A DNA stretch of 22,059 bases from a virus. The first letter of the stretch is position 1, and each line of letters starts with the position of its first letter. The notes under the pieces were generated by a model, which saw nothing but the letters and a program-made list of their open reading frames with translations, searched no databases and was not told the origin of the DNA. Where the stretch lies: the IMG/VR virus record IMGVR_UViG_3300006793_000323, positions 1-22,059 of that record; one strand, 5' to 3'. Shown one piece after another: positions 1-9,000 of the stretch. The position numbers and the translations under genes are program-made.

Positions 1-147
1 CTTAATGTCATTAAGAACTCCCAGAGGATTCGTCCTATCCTCATAATAAGTTGCTTCTCCAGTTTTAGCGTCAACGACACAATAAACCCTTTTACCCGCA
101 ATCTCAAAGGTATTGTCGCTGCCTTTCCCTCCGTATGTATCGGCCAT
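1..147 (-). CDS. Unidentified phage protein, N-terminal 49 residues only
   Basis: The frame is open leftward from an ATG at 147-145 and runs off the window edge, so the 3' part is missing. It begins MADTYGGKGSDNTFEIAGKR and continues with a short stretch that looks like beta strands (VYCVVDAKTGEATYY). It follows the 116-aa gene on the same strand with a 15-base gap and is presumably co-transcribed from the leftward late promoter at 977-984. I do not recognise the family. In T4 the gene after the gp4 gene is the baseplate wedge gene 53, but nothing visible here supports that identity. No clear Shine-Dalgarno precedes the ATG. Confidence 0.7.
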   Translation of the reverse strand, partial: MADTYGGKGSDNTFEIAGKRVYCVVDAKTGEATYYEDRTNPLGVLNDIK

Positions 148-162
148 TACGCACTATCTTTT

Positions 163-513
163 TTATCTATTTAGCACAAATTTTCCATATTGTATTGAGT
201 TTAACTCATCAAGTTCATCTCTCTGTACAATATAAACTTGACCTGAGATTTCTTCCCAAGTATATTGTCTATACTTTCTCCAATGGAAGTTAAACCCACG
301 GAATCCCCATTGGAATAGTTCTGTTACCAGGACTAAAGGATGCTGATCGTATCTTATTCTGGGAGTTTTTGCTTGGTATAAAAATGTGCAGAGAGTTCCA
401 GGATCCGGGACAGGAGTAACGGTATCATTGAGAGCATCCATGATCAGTATCATCTGATCCTCAGTGTCCATGGTCTCGTTTAATTTTGTGAGTATGGGTT
501 CGATACGGTTCAT
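163..513 (-). CDS. Conserved-looking phage protein of unknown function (116 aa)
   Basis: This is the second gene of the leftward unit. Its ATG (513-511) overlaps the TGA of the gp4 gene in an ATGA, indicating translational coupling. The N-terminal third is acidic and probably helical. The middle holds an aromatic-rich core (PLVLVTELFQWGFRGFNFHW) followed by a basic KYRQYTWEE segment. There is no signal peptide or membrane segment. I do not recognise an enzyme motif. Placement behind the head-completion nuclease suggests a late virion or assembly protein, but that is inference only. T4 gp53 is longer and does not visibly resemble it. Confidence 0.85.
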   Translation of the reverse strand: MNRIEPILTKLNETMDTEDQMILIMDALNDTVTPVPDPGTLCTFLYQAKTPRIRYDQHPLVLVTELFQWGFRGFNFHWRKYRQYTWEEISGQVYIVQRDELDELNSIQYGKFVLNR

Positions 514-953
514 CTGATTCCGAGTTCTTTCTCTGTGATTATTTTGAATTCAATTCTTCTATCAGCACAGAACTCAACAGCAGCTTTCCATTTTGCTTGG
601 TTGACTGCATAGGTTGTACACTCACGTATCAAAGTTTTCTTTTGCTTTTTACCTGGCACTGGTGGTAGAGTTTCTCTTTTTGGTTTTACTTCTACCACGT
701 AAGTTTTAATTGTGCCTGTACTCTCCTTGACTTTAATAATAAAGTCTGGGTAATACTTATGAACTCGTCGATCGACTGGAGATACATATGGAATGTAAAA
801 CTCCTCACTACCCCACTCAAGAATATTTTCGTTTAGATCACAGTAACGACAAAACTTTCGCTCCCAACTACTACGGCAGATGATATTTTCAACATTACCT
901 TTATATTTCTTTGGATGCGAAGGTTTGTATTTACTTTTTATGCTTTCTCCCAT
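510..953 (-). CDS. 4: Head completion nuclease, T4 gp4 (gp50) family
   Basis: The 147-aa protein, starting MGESIKSKYKPSHPKKYKGN, matches T4 gp4 in length and in a series of landmarks: KYKPxxxKKYxGxV, the SSWERKFCRY block (Glu31), SEE at 49-51, YYPDF (Asp70) and VVEVKPK (Glu88, Lys90). Asp70, Glu88 and Lys90 form the PD-(D/E)xK nuclease signature, with Gln119 and Lys121 in NQAKW as a likely trailing helix. In T4 the protein is needed to finish DNA-filled heads before tail joining; a nuclease role is the family expectation. It is the first gene of the leftward late unit, and its stop overlaps the next start as ATGA. No strong Shine-Dalgarno is seen before the ATG. Confidence 0.9.
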   Translation of the reverse strand: MGESIKSKYKPSHPKKYKGNVENIICRSSWERKFCRYCDLNENILEWGSEEFYIPYVSPVDRRVHKYYPDFIIKVKESTGTIKTYVVEVKPKRETLPPVPGKKQKKTLIRECTTYAVNQAKWKAAVEFCADRRIEFKIITEKELGIR

Positions 954-976
954 ACATAGTATATAAGGTAAAAAAC

Positions 977-984
977 TATTTATA
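977..984 (-). promoter_or_regulatory. T4-type late promoter for the leftward unit
   Basis: Read on the minus strand, 984-977 is TATAAATA, an exact match to the T4 late -10 consensus recognised by the phage sigma factor gp55. It lies 23 bases upstream of the gp4 ATG, in the 32-base divergent gap between the leftward and rightward units. It implies a very short leader, with initiation expected near 970. No equally good late box faces right in this gap. Confidence 0.75.
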
Positions 985-985
985 G

Positions 986-1867
986 ATGCCTAGCGTAAAA
1001 ACAGTTGATGATATCAAATCATCAATACTAAGACCATCAATAACATCGCATTTTCTAGTGGAGTTTGCTTTACCCTCTGGGGGAGCAACGGGAGCTGATG
1101 CTTTCACTCAGAAACTTAATTCTGCTGGTATGACATTTGGTACTAGTCAAGAAACCTTGAACTTACTCTGCTCTGAGGCAGTTCTACCAGGATCTAGTAT
1201 TGCGACTATGGAGATTAATAATGATCATACGGGTGTGACTGAAAGGCACGCACATAGAAGATTCTTTGATGATAGAATTGACTTTACTTTTTATGTTGAT
1301 GTGGAAAATTATCTACCTATCATATTTTTTGAGACTTGGATTGATTTTATAACTGGAGCAGGAACCACTGGAGACTTTGTATCTGCTGATCGCAACACCC
1401 TTGGCAGTAAAAACTATTACTATAGAATGAATTATGCAGATGATTATACTGCTGATAGAGGACTCAAGGTGTATAAGTTTGAGAAAGACTTTGGGAAAAA
1501 GGCTAACAGTCCACTATCCAATCCTCAATGGAATCCCACTGGACAATATCTAGAGTATGAATTTTACAGGTCATTCCCAATATCAATTAATTCAATGCCA
1601 GTCTCTTATGAGGCAGCAAATCTTTTGAAGTGTACCGTGTCCATGAATTATATTCGCTATACTGTTAGAAGGTCTAGTAGTTCTAACATTGCTTCAGATT
1701 CTCCATCATTAACACCCCCAACAGCATCTCCAGTACAAAAAATTCAGTCAGTTCTAAATTCCGACGAATATTATAACAACTTTGGAGATAATAATCAGAA
1801 CTCTACTAATTTTGGAGATTTTCTTGATGGATCTGGCAGTAATCCTTTTACCGAAACAGTTGCCTAA
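986..1867 (+). CDS. Baseplate tail-tube initiator/cap protein (gp48/gp54-like)
   Basis: This 293-aa protein has the look of a tail-tube-fold baseplate protein: a SHFLVEFALPSG strand early, LLCSEAVLPGSSIATMEI, then an FTFYVD...FFETWIDFI block that is usual in phage tube and tube-initiator proteins. In T4, gp48 and gp54 cap the hub and nucleate the gp19 tube. Cyanophage relatives at this position are, as I recall, usually called gp48, but I cannot separate gp48 from gp54 by eye. The C-terminal ~65 residues are Ser/Asn/Pro-rich and probably flexible. It is the first gene of the rightward run; the ATG is preceded by AT-rich sequence with no good Shine-Dalgarno. Confidence 0.8.
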   Translation: MPSVKTVDDIKSSILRPSITSHFLVEFALPSGGATGADAFTQKLNSAGMTFGTSQETLNLLCSEAVLPGSSIATMEINNDHTGVTERHAHRRFFDDRIDFTFYVDVENYLPIIFFETWIDFITGAGTTGDFVSADRNTLGSKNYYYRMNYADDYTADRGLKVYKFEKDFGKKANSPLSNPQWNPTGQYLEYEFYRSFPISINSMPVSYEAANLLKCTVSMNYIRYTVRRSSSSNIASDSPSLTPPTASPVQKIQSVLNSDEYYNNFGDNNQNSTNFGDFLDGSGSNPFTETVA

Positions 1868-1907
1868 CCCCACTAAATAATCACACTGAAAAACTCTATA
1901 GGATATT

Positions 1908-2627
1908 ATGCCTTTACCAAAGATTGCTACACCAACATATGAACTTGAGTTGCCATCGACAGGAGAACCAATTCAATACAGACCTTTCCTTGTAAAAGAG
2001 GAAAAGATTTTAGTCATTGCTCTGGAGAGTGAAGATACTAAACAGATTACTACTGCCATCAAAGGTGTTATTAAGAACTGTATTAAGACAAAAGGTATCA
2101 AAGTAGAACAACTCCCTACATTTGATATTGAATTCCTCTTCCTAAACATTCGTGGTAAGTCGGTTGGTGAAGAGATTGAACTCAATATTGTTTGTCCTGA
2201 TGATGGTGAAACTGAAGTTCCTGTCTCAATTAATATTGATGACATTAAAATTCAGAAAGATGAAGAACATGATAATAAGATTAAGATTGGTGATGACTTG
2301 ATGATGGTAATGAAGTATCCTTCTTTGGAACAATTTATCAAAAACAACTTTGACTTTGAAGATAAGAATGCGATGGACCAATCATTTGATTTGATTGCAT
2401 CTTGTATTGAATCTATTTGTAGTGAAGAAGAGGTGTGGGCAGCAGGAGATTGTACCAAGAAAGAAATCAATGAGTTCCTTGAGTCTATGAACTCGTCTCA
2501 GTTTAAAGGTATTGAGAAGTTCTTTGAGACAATGCCTAAGTTATCGCACACTGTTTCTGTGACTAACCCTGCTACTAAAGTTAAGAGTGATGTTGTACTT
2601 GAGGGATTAGCGTCTTTTTTCGCGTAG
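1908..2627 (+). CDS. 26: Baseplate hub assembly chaperone, T4 gp26 family
   Basis: The 239-aa product has the layout of the T4 gp26 baseplate family: a short N-terminal beta region (TPTYELELPSTGEPIQYRPF), a helical middle ending in FDIEFLFLNIRGKSVG, a strand pair around a lone Cys (IELNIVCPDDGE) and a helical C-terminal half. In T4 gp26 acts in hub assembly. By position and function it parallels the gpG-type tail assembly chaperones encoded just before tape-measure genes. An AGGA at 1900-1903 precedes the ATG by 4 bases. The last codons contain a slippery run, TCT TTT TTC, just before the TAG, so a fraction of ribosomes may continue in the -1 frame (see 2601-2648). Confidence 0.85.
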   Translation: MPLPKIATPTYELELPSTGEPIQYRPFLVKEEKILVIALESEDTKQITTAIKGVIKNCIKTKGIKVEQLPTFDIEFLFLNIRGKSVGEEIELNIVCPDDGETEVPVSINIDDIKIQKDEEHDNKIKIGDDLMMVMKYPSLEQFIKNNFDFEDKNAMDQSFDLIASCIESICSEEEVWAAGDCTKKEINEFLESMNSSQFKGIEKFFETMPKLSHTVSVTNPATKVKSDVVLEGLASFFA

Positions 2628-2648
2628 GCATGGTTCATATGAACCTTG
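2601..2648 (+). promoter_or_regulatory. Candidate -1 programmed ribosomal frameshift signal
   Basis: Three elements line up. A Shine-Dalgarno-like GAGGG lies at 2601-2605. The heptamer T_TTT_TTC at 2615-2621 is in the gp26 zero frame, so both tRNA-Phe can re-pair after a -1 slip. A hairpin follows: perfect stem GGTTC/GAACC (2632-2636 with 2641-2645) with an ATAT loop, extended past a T-T mismatch by A2630-T2647 and C2629-G2648. Seven bases separate the heptamer from the extended stem, ten from the core stem. The gp26 stop TAG (2625-2627) follows within two codons, and the -1 frame stays open to 2809. The spacing resembles known bacterial -1 sites such as dnaX. It has not been tested. Confidence 0.7.
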
Positions 2649-2809
2649 AATCATACCTCAGGTTAAATTTTTCGCTGATTCAGTATCATAAATACTCATT
2701 AACGGAGATTGAAAATATGATACCATGGGAACGTGATATCTACGTCGCTTTATTACAACAACATCTTGAAGAAGAAAAGTTAAAGCATCAGCAAGCGAAT
2801 GGCATCTAG
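2630..2809 (+). CDS. Small -1-frame ORF, probable frameshift extension of gp26
   Basis: As a free ORF it would be 59 aa from the ATG at 2630 (or 56 aa from 2639). It lies in the -1 frame relative to gp26 and is open back through the slippery site at 2615-2621. Slippage there would add 62 residues to the first 238 of gp26, giving a 300-aa fusion. The segment is helical and rich in aromatic and charged residues; IPWERDIYVALLQQHLEEEK resembles the C-terminal extensions of gpGT-like tail chaperones. T4 has gene 51 at this position, but this ORF is far shorter and not visibly gp51. No Shine-Dalgarno precedes either ATG, which favours frameshift expression. Its 3' end overlaps the next gene by 11 bases. 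Confidence 0.7.
   Translation: MVHMNLESYLRLNFSLIQYHKYSLTEIENMIPWERDIYVALLQQHLEEEKLKHQQANGI
2687..2694 (+). promoter_or_regulatory. Candidate late promoter before the tape-measure-like genes
   Basis: CATAAATA matches seven of eight positions of the T4 late box TATAAATA. It lies inside the small -1-frame ORF, about 105 bases before the ATG at 2799. It could give extra late transcription of the large hub and tail genes. Because it is within coding sequence, a chance match is quite possible. Confidence 0.4.
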
Positions 2810-5800
2810 GACTACTACCGATCCAATAGAAATACTCTTAGAGATGGGTGTAGACCTGGATAATCTCTCCGAAGAGGAGGATTATCTTAGTGCGTTAAAA
2901 GAGGCGATTGCAACTATTCAGTTTCAAACGAAGGGTGCGGGTGATGAGAGATCTACCATCCTTCAGCAAGAAGTAGTAAAAGTAAGAAAGCAAAGAAAAG
3001 CAGCAGACCCTAAGTTTAAAGCAAGAAAGACAAAAATATCTGCAGATGCTTTTAAGAAAAGAACTGCATCTGAAGTACGACAGAATGTAAGGACTGGTGT
3101 AATCGATCCGTCTAAATTAAAATTTGATTCGGTTGATGTTGGACCAAAACCAAAAGCATTACCTACTAGTGCGATAGTTCCCTATCAGGCACCTGAGGCA
3201 GAAGAAGATACTAAAGCAAAGAAAAAGGAAAAACCAACAAATCTTTTAGAACAAATTGCTAAGTCGGTTACTAATATTGCCGATACACTTAAGGATCAAT
3301 ACAATTTAAAGAAGAAAGCGGGTGAGTTTGATAGAAAGAAAGCACAGAGAGATGCGAGAAAACTTAAGGAAAGTAATTTAGAGAAGGGATTCTCTGCATT
3401 ATTTAAGACAGCACAAAAAATAATTGCACCTGTCAGAGGAATTTTTGATAGGATATTTGGTTTCATTGCAAATATATTAATTGGAAAGTTTCTAGTTAAA
3501 CTGATAGGTTGGATATCTAAACCGGATAATCAGAAGAAACTAAAAAATATAATACAATTTCTAGGTAAACATTGGCCTAAGTTATTATCATTATATCTTG
3601 TATTTGGTACTGGACTAGGAAGATTTATCTTTGGTCTTACTAAGACTTTAATTGGTGGAGCAGTAAAACTTACTGTTGCTATTGCAAAACTTTTAGCAGC
3701 AAAAAAACTAGTCGGTGGTCTGGGTGCTAGAAAATTTGCACGACTACTTGGTGGTAAAAAAGGAAGACTTATAGCTGCTGGACTCACAACTGCATTGACA
3801 GTTGGAGGTACTTATGCTGCTACTAGTGCATTAGCAGGTGGAGGTGGAGAAACCCAAACACAAGGATTCTCTGGTGGCGGATTAGCAAAACCACCAAAAG
3901 TAGAACCACTTCCTAAAAATGCAGAGAGAAACCAGGGAATGTCTGGTGCTCAGAAGGGCATGGCATTTGGATCTTTATTTGGTCCACTTGGAATGGCTGC
4001 CGGTGCTGGTATCGGTTCTTTGTTTGATAATTTTGGTAAGAAGAAAGATGATACTGTAAAACTATCTTCTCCTGCAAAAGTAGAACTTGAAGTTCCATCT
4101 GGAACTGGATCTGAAGGTGAAGTAGATGGTCCTGGTGGAACTGATAAAGTACCAGCAATGCTTACTGCTGGTGAGTTTGTTATGTCTCGTGGTGCCGTAC
4201 AAAAGTATGGTGTTAAAGCACTCGAAGGAATGAATGCTGCTGGTGGAGGAACTAATCTGCCAAAAATGGTGAAGAATAAAGTTTATGCTGCAGGTGGTGG
4301 ATATATTGGTGGAGAAGGTGGTCCTGAGAAAATGAGTCCCCTACAGAGAATGAATACGCATTTTGGGGATCTTCCTATTATTGGTGATGTTATAAGAACT
4401 GTTTTAGCATACGAAGATAGGGCAAATTATCGTGGTGTTGATCAAAGATACCGTGATATGATGGGTCTCCCGCCCGGTCAAAAACCTGGTGGAGAAGGTG
4501 GACCTTACACTGATCCTATAATAAACATGGGAGTCACTGTACAGAGGCAACTGGAGAACAGACTTGTACATTTGATTCACCAAGCAGAGCAAATAATTCC
4601 AAGAATAGAAACAGCATTAGTTGGTATTGCAGTAGGATCGCAAACACTGGCGCAACAGACACAATTAACACTAGAACAAACAGCGATTGGTGCATATCGG
4701 CAGAGTGAACAATTTGCTACTGGACTTGCAAACGCAGGGCAACAAGTTGCTAATGATGTAGTTAATTATTATGAAAGTGGTGAAATGCAACGACAGATAG
4801 AAAAAACTGGTCAAGGTATTTTTGATACAGCGATGTCTACTGGTGAGTCTCTTAAGGAGGGAGCAACTTCTGCGGTTGCTGGTACTTTTGATGGTCTGTC
4901 TGCTGCTACTTCAAGTGAATCTTATACGAAAATGACAGAGATAACTGCTAGTGTCAATGATAGTAGTATAAAAGCTATGGATAGTATAGTTGATTCTCTA
5001 CCTGAAGATTCTCCTATGCAGGACATGGTGGATAAGGGATTAATCCCTATTCCAACTAGTAGTCCCGGTATGATGAGGAACATGACCTTTGTTAAGGCAT
5101 TGTTGGGTCCTCTTGGAATGCCATTTAAGATTATGAGTAACCCTGAAGTTGATAGGATGCGTCAACTTACTATTGATAAAACTTTAGAAAAATCTGGGTT
5201 GGTTATGGGTAAGGATGGTGAAGTTAAAATGAACTGGAACCAAGAGGATATCAATAAAGGGAGAGCAGGTGGTGGCGCGTATACTGATGATCTTGGTCCT
5301 GGTGGTAAAGCATTTAACTCTATCCTAGGAAGATTTACTGCATCTACTAAAGATGGTGGAAATGTTTTGTACACTGATGATAGGTATAACTTTAATAAGT
5401 CTACAGCAGAATATTTACAGAATGCAAAAGACCAAATGTTAAGTGGTGCTTTTGGTGAGGCAGCATACTTTGGCGCTGCTGCCTTAGGTAAGTTTGCAGA
5501 AGACCTTGGTTGGTTGAATCAAAGAGCACTTGGTAGTAGAATCGCAGTTGGGGAGGTAGATAGGGATGATAAACGGATTACAGGGTCAGCAAAACCAACA
5601 ACTGCTAGACCCAATGTTTCAGCAGCAGTAAAGCAGTTTGAAGGTGGCAATTATGATGCTGCAACTAAGGCGTTAGGTGGTGATCCATCTAAACCAGAAC
5701 CAATACCTCAGTTAACCGCACCATCACCTAAACCAGGAAAACCACAAAGAGAATGGTATGATCCTCGTGGATGGGTTGGTATGAACCAAGGTGGTATGGT

Positions 5801-6005
5801 TTCAGATGGTAATCTAAAACTGGGTACTAACACTCCAAGATTTAATTCTCCTGAAGCACCAATGCAAGCTAAAGTATCGGTCATTAGAATACCAAAAACA
5901 AAATCTAATGATAGTCTTCCAGCACCACGCGGAGGATCTAAAACTCCTGATATCAATGCTGGTAATGGAAGTGCTTCCAAGCGTAAGATTTTGGGGATAG
6001 TGTAA
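2799..6005 (+). CDS. Large tape-measure-like structural protein (paralogue 1)
   Basis: This is a 1068-aa protein. The N-terminal ~200 residues are highly charged and probably coiled coil. Residues ~208-345 are hydrophobic and Gly/Ala-rich (for example IFGFIANILIGKFLVKLIGW), like the membrane-active parts of tape measures. Residues ~440-460 carry a GPGGTDKVPAMLTAGEF motif common in tape-measure and hub proteins, and the C-terminal half is Gly/Pro-rich. It sits directly after the gp26 chaperone module, where tape-measure genes belong, and overlaps the small ORF by 11 bases. T4 gp29 (590 aa) is the functional counterpart, but homology is not visible by eye. The next gene shares its hydrophobic block and VPAML motif, so the two look like diverged duplicates. 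No enzyme domain is recognised. Confidence 0.75.
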   Translation: MASRTTTDPIEILLEMGVDLDNLSEEEDYLSALKEAIATIQFQTKGAGDERSTILQQEVVKVRKQRKAADPKFKARKTKISADAFKKRTASEVRQNVRTGVIDPSKLKFDSVDVGPKPKALPTSAIVPYQAPEAEEDTKAKKKEKPTNLLEQIAKSVTNIADTLKDQYNLKKKAGEFDRKKAQRDARKLKESNLEKGFSALFKTAQKIIAPVRGIFDRIFGFIANILIGKFLVKLIGWISKPDNQKKLKNIIQFLGKHWPKLLSLYLVFGTGLGRFIFGLTKTLIGGAVKLTVAIAKLLAAKKLVGGLGARKFARLLGGKKGRLIAAGLTTALTVGGTYAATSALAGGGGETQTQGFSGGGLAKPPKVEPLPKNAERNQGMSGAQKGMAFGSLFGPLGMAAGAGIGSLFDNFGKKKDDTVKLSSPAKVELEVPSGTGSEGEVDGPGGTDKVPAMLTAGEFVMSRGAVQKYGVKALEGMNAAGGGTNLPKMVKNKVYAAGGGYIGGEGGPEKMSPLQRMNTHFGDLPIIGDVIRTVLAYEDRANYRGVDQRYRDMMGLPPGQKPGGEGGPYTDPIINMGVTVQRQLENRLVHLIHQAEQIIPRIETALVGIAVGSQTLAQQTQLTLEQTAIGAYRQSEQFATGLANAGQQVANDVVNYYESGEMQRQIEKTGQGIFDTAMSTGESLKEGATSAVAGTFDGLSAATSSESYTKMTEITASVNDSSIKAMDSIVDSLPEDSPMQDMVDKGLIPIPTSSPGMMRNMTFVKALLGPLGMPFKIMSNPEVDRMRQLTIDKTLEKSGLVMGKDGEVKMNWNQEDINKGRAGGGAYTDDLGPGGKAFNSILGRFTASTKDGGNVLYTDDRYNFNKSTAEYLQNAKDQMLSGAFGEAAYFGAAALGKFAEDLGWLNQRALGSRIAVGEVDRDDKRITGSAKPTTARPNVSAAVKQFEGGNYDAATKALGGDPSKPEPIPQLTAPSPKPGKPQREWYDPRGWVGMNQGGMVSDGNLKLGTNTPRFNSPEAPMQAKVSVIRIPKTKSNDSLPAPRGGSKTPDINAGNGSASKRKILGIV

Positions 6006-6006
6006 G

Positions 6007-9000
6007 ATGGCAATAATCGGAGCGTTGGCAAAGGGATTGGCTAAAGGCGGCGGCCGTGCTGTTGCATCTAACATTATGGGACGCAAAAAGAAGGTGAAAC
6101 CATCTGCGATTGCACCCAGACAAGATCCTCAAGGTCAACAGCAGGGTCAAAGGAAGGGTAGTGCATTAGTTAAGTCTCCTACTACAGCAATAACAAAGGC
6201 GATGGCACCTATTCAAAAGGTTTCCACTGGTCCTGTTGCTAAAGGAGACTACCTTGCCATCATTCATGAGAAGGTTCTGACCATTGAGAAGATTGTCACT
6301 GGTGTTTACAAAGCAGAGAAAGATAATCTAAAGGCAGAGAAGCAAGCAGATAAAGATGACGATAGAAAGAATAGAGAACAAAAACTAGAAACAAAAGATA
6401 AGAAACCAGAGAAGAAAAAACCATCTCTTAAACAGTTACCTAAACTTGGTGTGTTTGGTTGGCTAAAAAGATTTATAGGAAATATTTTGATGGGATTATT
6501 CCTATCTAAAATGGTTGACTTTGCAGGACTCTTGCCTGGTATAGTCAGAGCGATTGATGGTATAACAACTTTCTTGGCAGACTTTGGCATCCTAATGGTC
6601 GATGCTCTAACCACGTTTGCTGACTGGGGTATCAAAGCATATAATTTTACGTTTGGTGCCATAGAAAAAGGTATAGGTCCTCTCTTTGGAGAAAATAGTG
6701 ACAAAGTTCTTGGTTTAATAGACACTGCAATATTTTTAACAACCACCATTGCTGCTGCCATGGCAGCAGAGGCATTGATGGGTGGCGGAGATGATGGACC
6801 TGGACTCTTAGATTTTATAAAAGGAAAGGGTGCCGCTAAAGGTGCTACTGCTGCTAAGGGTGCCACTGCTGCTAAGGGAACTGCCGCTGCTGGCGCTAAG
6901 GGAACTGCTGGTGTTGCTGGTGGTGCTGCCGCTACTGCTGCTGCGGTTGTTGCTGGTGTTGGATTGCTTTCATCTGCACTAGGTGAAGGTGCTTTCCAAC
7001 TCAGAAAAATTGGTAAGGGTCTTGAAGGTGGTGCTAAACAAAGATATGAAGAGAAAGGTCCTCTTGATCCAAGAAAACCACTTGATTGGTTATTATATCA
7101 GGGAGCAAGATTTGTAAATCATAATCTTAATGGTCTTGGTCTTCTTCTTGATATCGTTGGAGCACCATTCAGATATGCGATTGAGTTAATTAGTTTTGGT
7201 ATCATGGCTCTTCTTGGTGATACTGAGGGGATGAAGAAGCAGAGAAAAAATCTTGCAAAGTTTGATGCCAGAGTTCGTGAGGGTATTCGTCAGTTATTAA
7301 ATGTAGCAACTCTAGGATTTGGGTTTAAAGAGAAAGGATCTTTTGGAAACATTTTTGGTGACAATGAAGCCACCAAAGAAATGGTGGCTAAGATGCAAGA
7401 AGGTGGTAAGGTTAAAGGATCTGGAAAGGGTAAAGTACAGCGTGGTATTAAAACTAAAAAGAAAAAAAGAAAAAAACTTAGACTTGCTAGACCAACTAGA
7501 GAAGTAATGCAACCGCTGCCTACGGTAGATGAGAAAAAACTAGATCCAGATGATGTAGAAAAAAATAATAGAGAATGGTGGGATTTCCTTGGATGGGCTG
7601 GCACTGGAAATGCTCAGAAACCACTTGGACAAGGTGGAAAAATTCTTGCAGAAAAAACAACTAAAGTTGGTAATGAGTTAGGGAAGAACGAATACTTTGG
7701 ACCTATCTTAAGAGTGGCATCCAAGTTAATTTTGGATCAAGATATTACCTCAAGAGATTATTCAAATATTGGTCGCGGTATTAATATACTGGTTGATGAT
7801 GGTTTAGTAAAAAATAAAATTGGTGTACTAGGATATAATCAAGGTGGACTTGCTGAGAATCTCCCTCAGTTAGATGTAACTGATTGGGTATCTAAAACAT
7901 TTGAGGATACCTTGAGAGATGATTTGAAGAAAAAATATTTACCTAACTCTTCGTATGGTTCTACTGACGGACCAGGTTCTATACCAGGTGATAGAGATTC
8001 TTCTTCTGGTGAGTTGGTCCCAGGAAGTTCTCCTTTTATTGGAAGCATGAAGGGAGCGCGGATTGGTGAACAGCATCTTTTAGATGCTATGAAGAAATAC
8101 AATTATACTGGTGATCCTGCTGTTCTGATGGCAATTGTAAAAGGAGAATCAAATTTCCAGGCAACAGAAGAAAAGATGTATGTTTCTGCTGAACGTGCAA
8201 ATAAGATATTTCGTGGTAGATTTAGAGATGTAGCACATGCACAACAGTTAATTAATGCTGGAAAGAAAGCATTCTATGATCATGTATATCAACCAAAGTA
8301 TGTTAGTATGAATGAAAAACCCGATGATGGATATCGATATATTGGCAGGGGTCACATTCAATTGACCGGTCGTTCAAATTATAGAGAAATTGGAGAGCTT
8401 ATTGGTAGAGATCTTGAAGGAGACCCGTTACAACTACTGAATAATCCTACTGTTTCTGCAGAAGCAGCAGTTGGTTTCATGATAAATGCAAATAAGAGGT
8501 ATGGAAAAGATATTAACACCATGGAAGGTTCTTTAAGAACAGTTGGTGGATCAGACACAAGTTGGCCCCAGAAAAGACAATATTATGAGGAATATAAAAA
8601 GAAAATTAAATCAGGACAGGTAGGTAATAATGCAACACCAGATGGAGTTGAACAAGGATTACCAGAAACTCCAGAGATGCAAGCTGGTGCTAGTGGATAC
8701 ACTGTAACTAGAAGTGGACAAACTATAAGCAACTTTTCACAACTTCCACCACACCACACATATCAAAGAAGTAAAGATGGTAGAGGTGCTTTAGTTCAAG
8801 ACTTTACTTTGTATAAGAATAAAAAGTTTTTTGGTATACCAGTTCCTTCTCCTGTAAGTGGTAAAGTTTCTTGGGCTGGTTCTGCAGGCGGTGGTGGAAA
8901 CTGGGTCGAACTTATGAGTGACTCTGGTCAAAAAGTTGAGTTAGGTCACTTTGATAAAATTGGAGTGAAAGCCGGACAAACTGTAAAAGCATTCTCAACT

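Noticed and set aside
1872-1879. ACTAAATA before gp26 as a late promoter
   Set aside because: It differs from TATAAATA at two of eight positions and nothing else supports it, so it was left out.
6306-6866. Long open frame on the minus strand (186 codons) opposite the tape-measure-like gene
   Set aside because: It is Ser/Pro/Phe-rich, typical of the antisense of Lys/Ala/Gly coding sequence, and has no own start signals or plausible neighbours.
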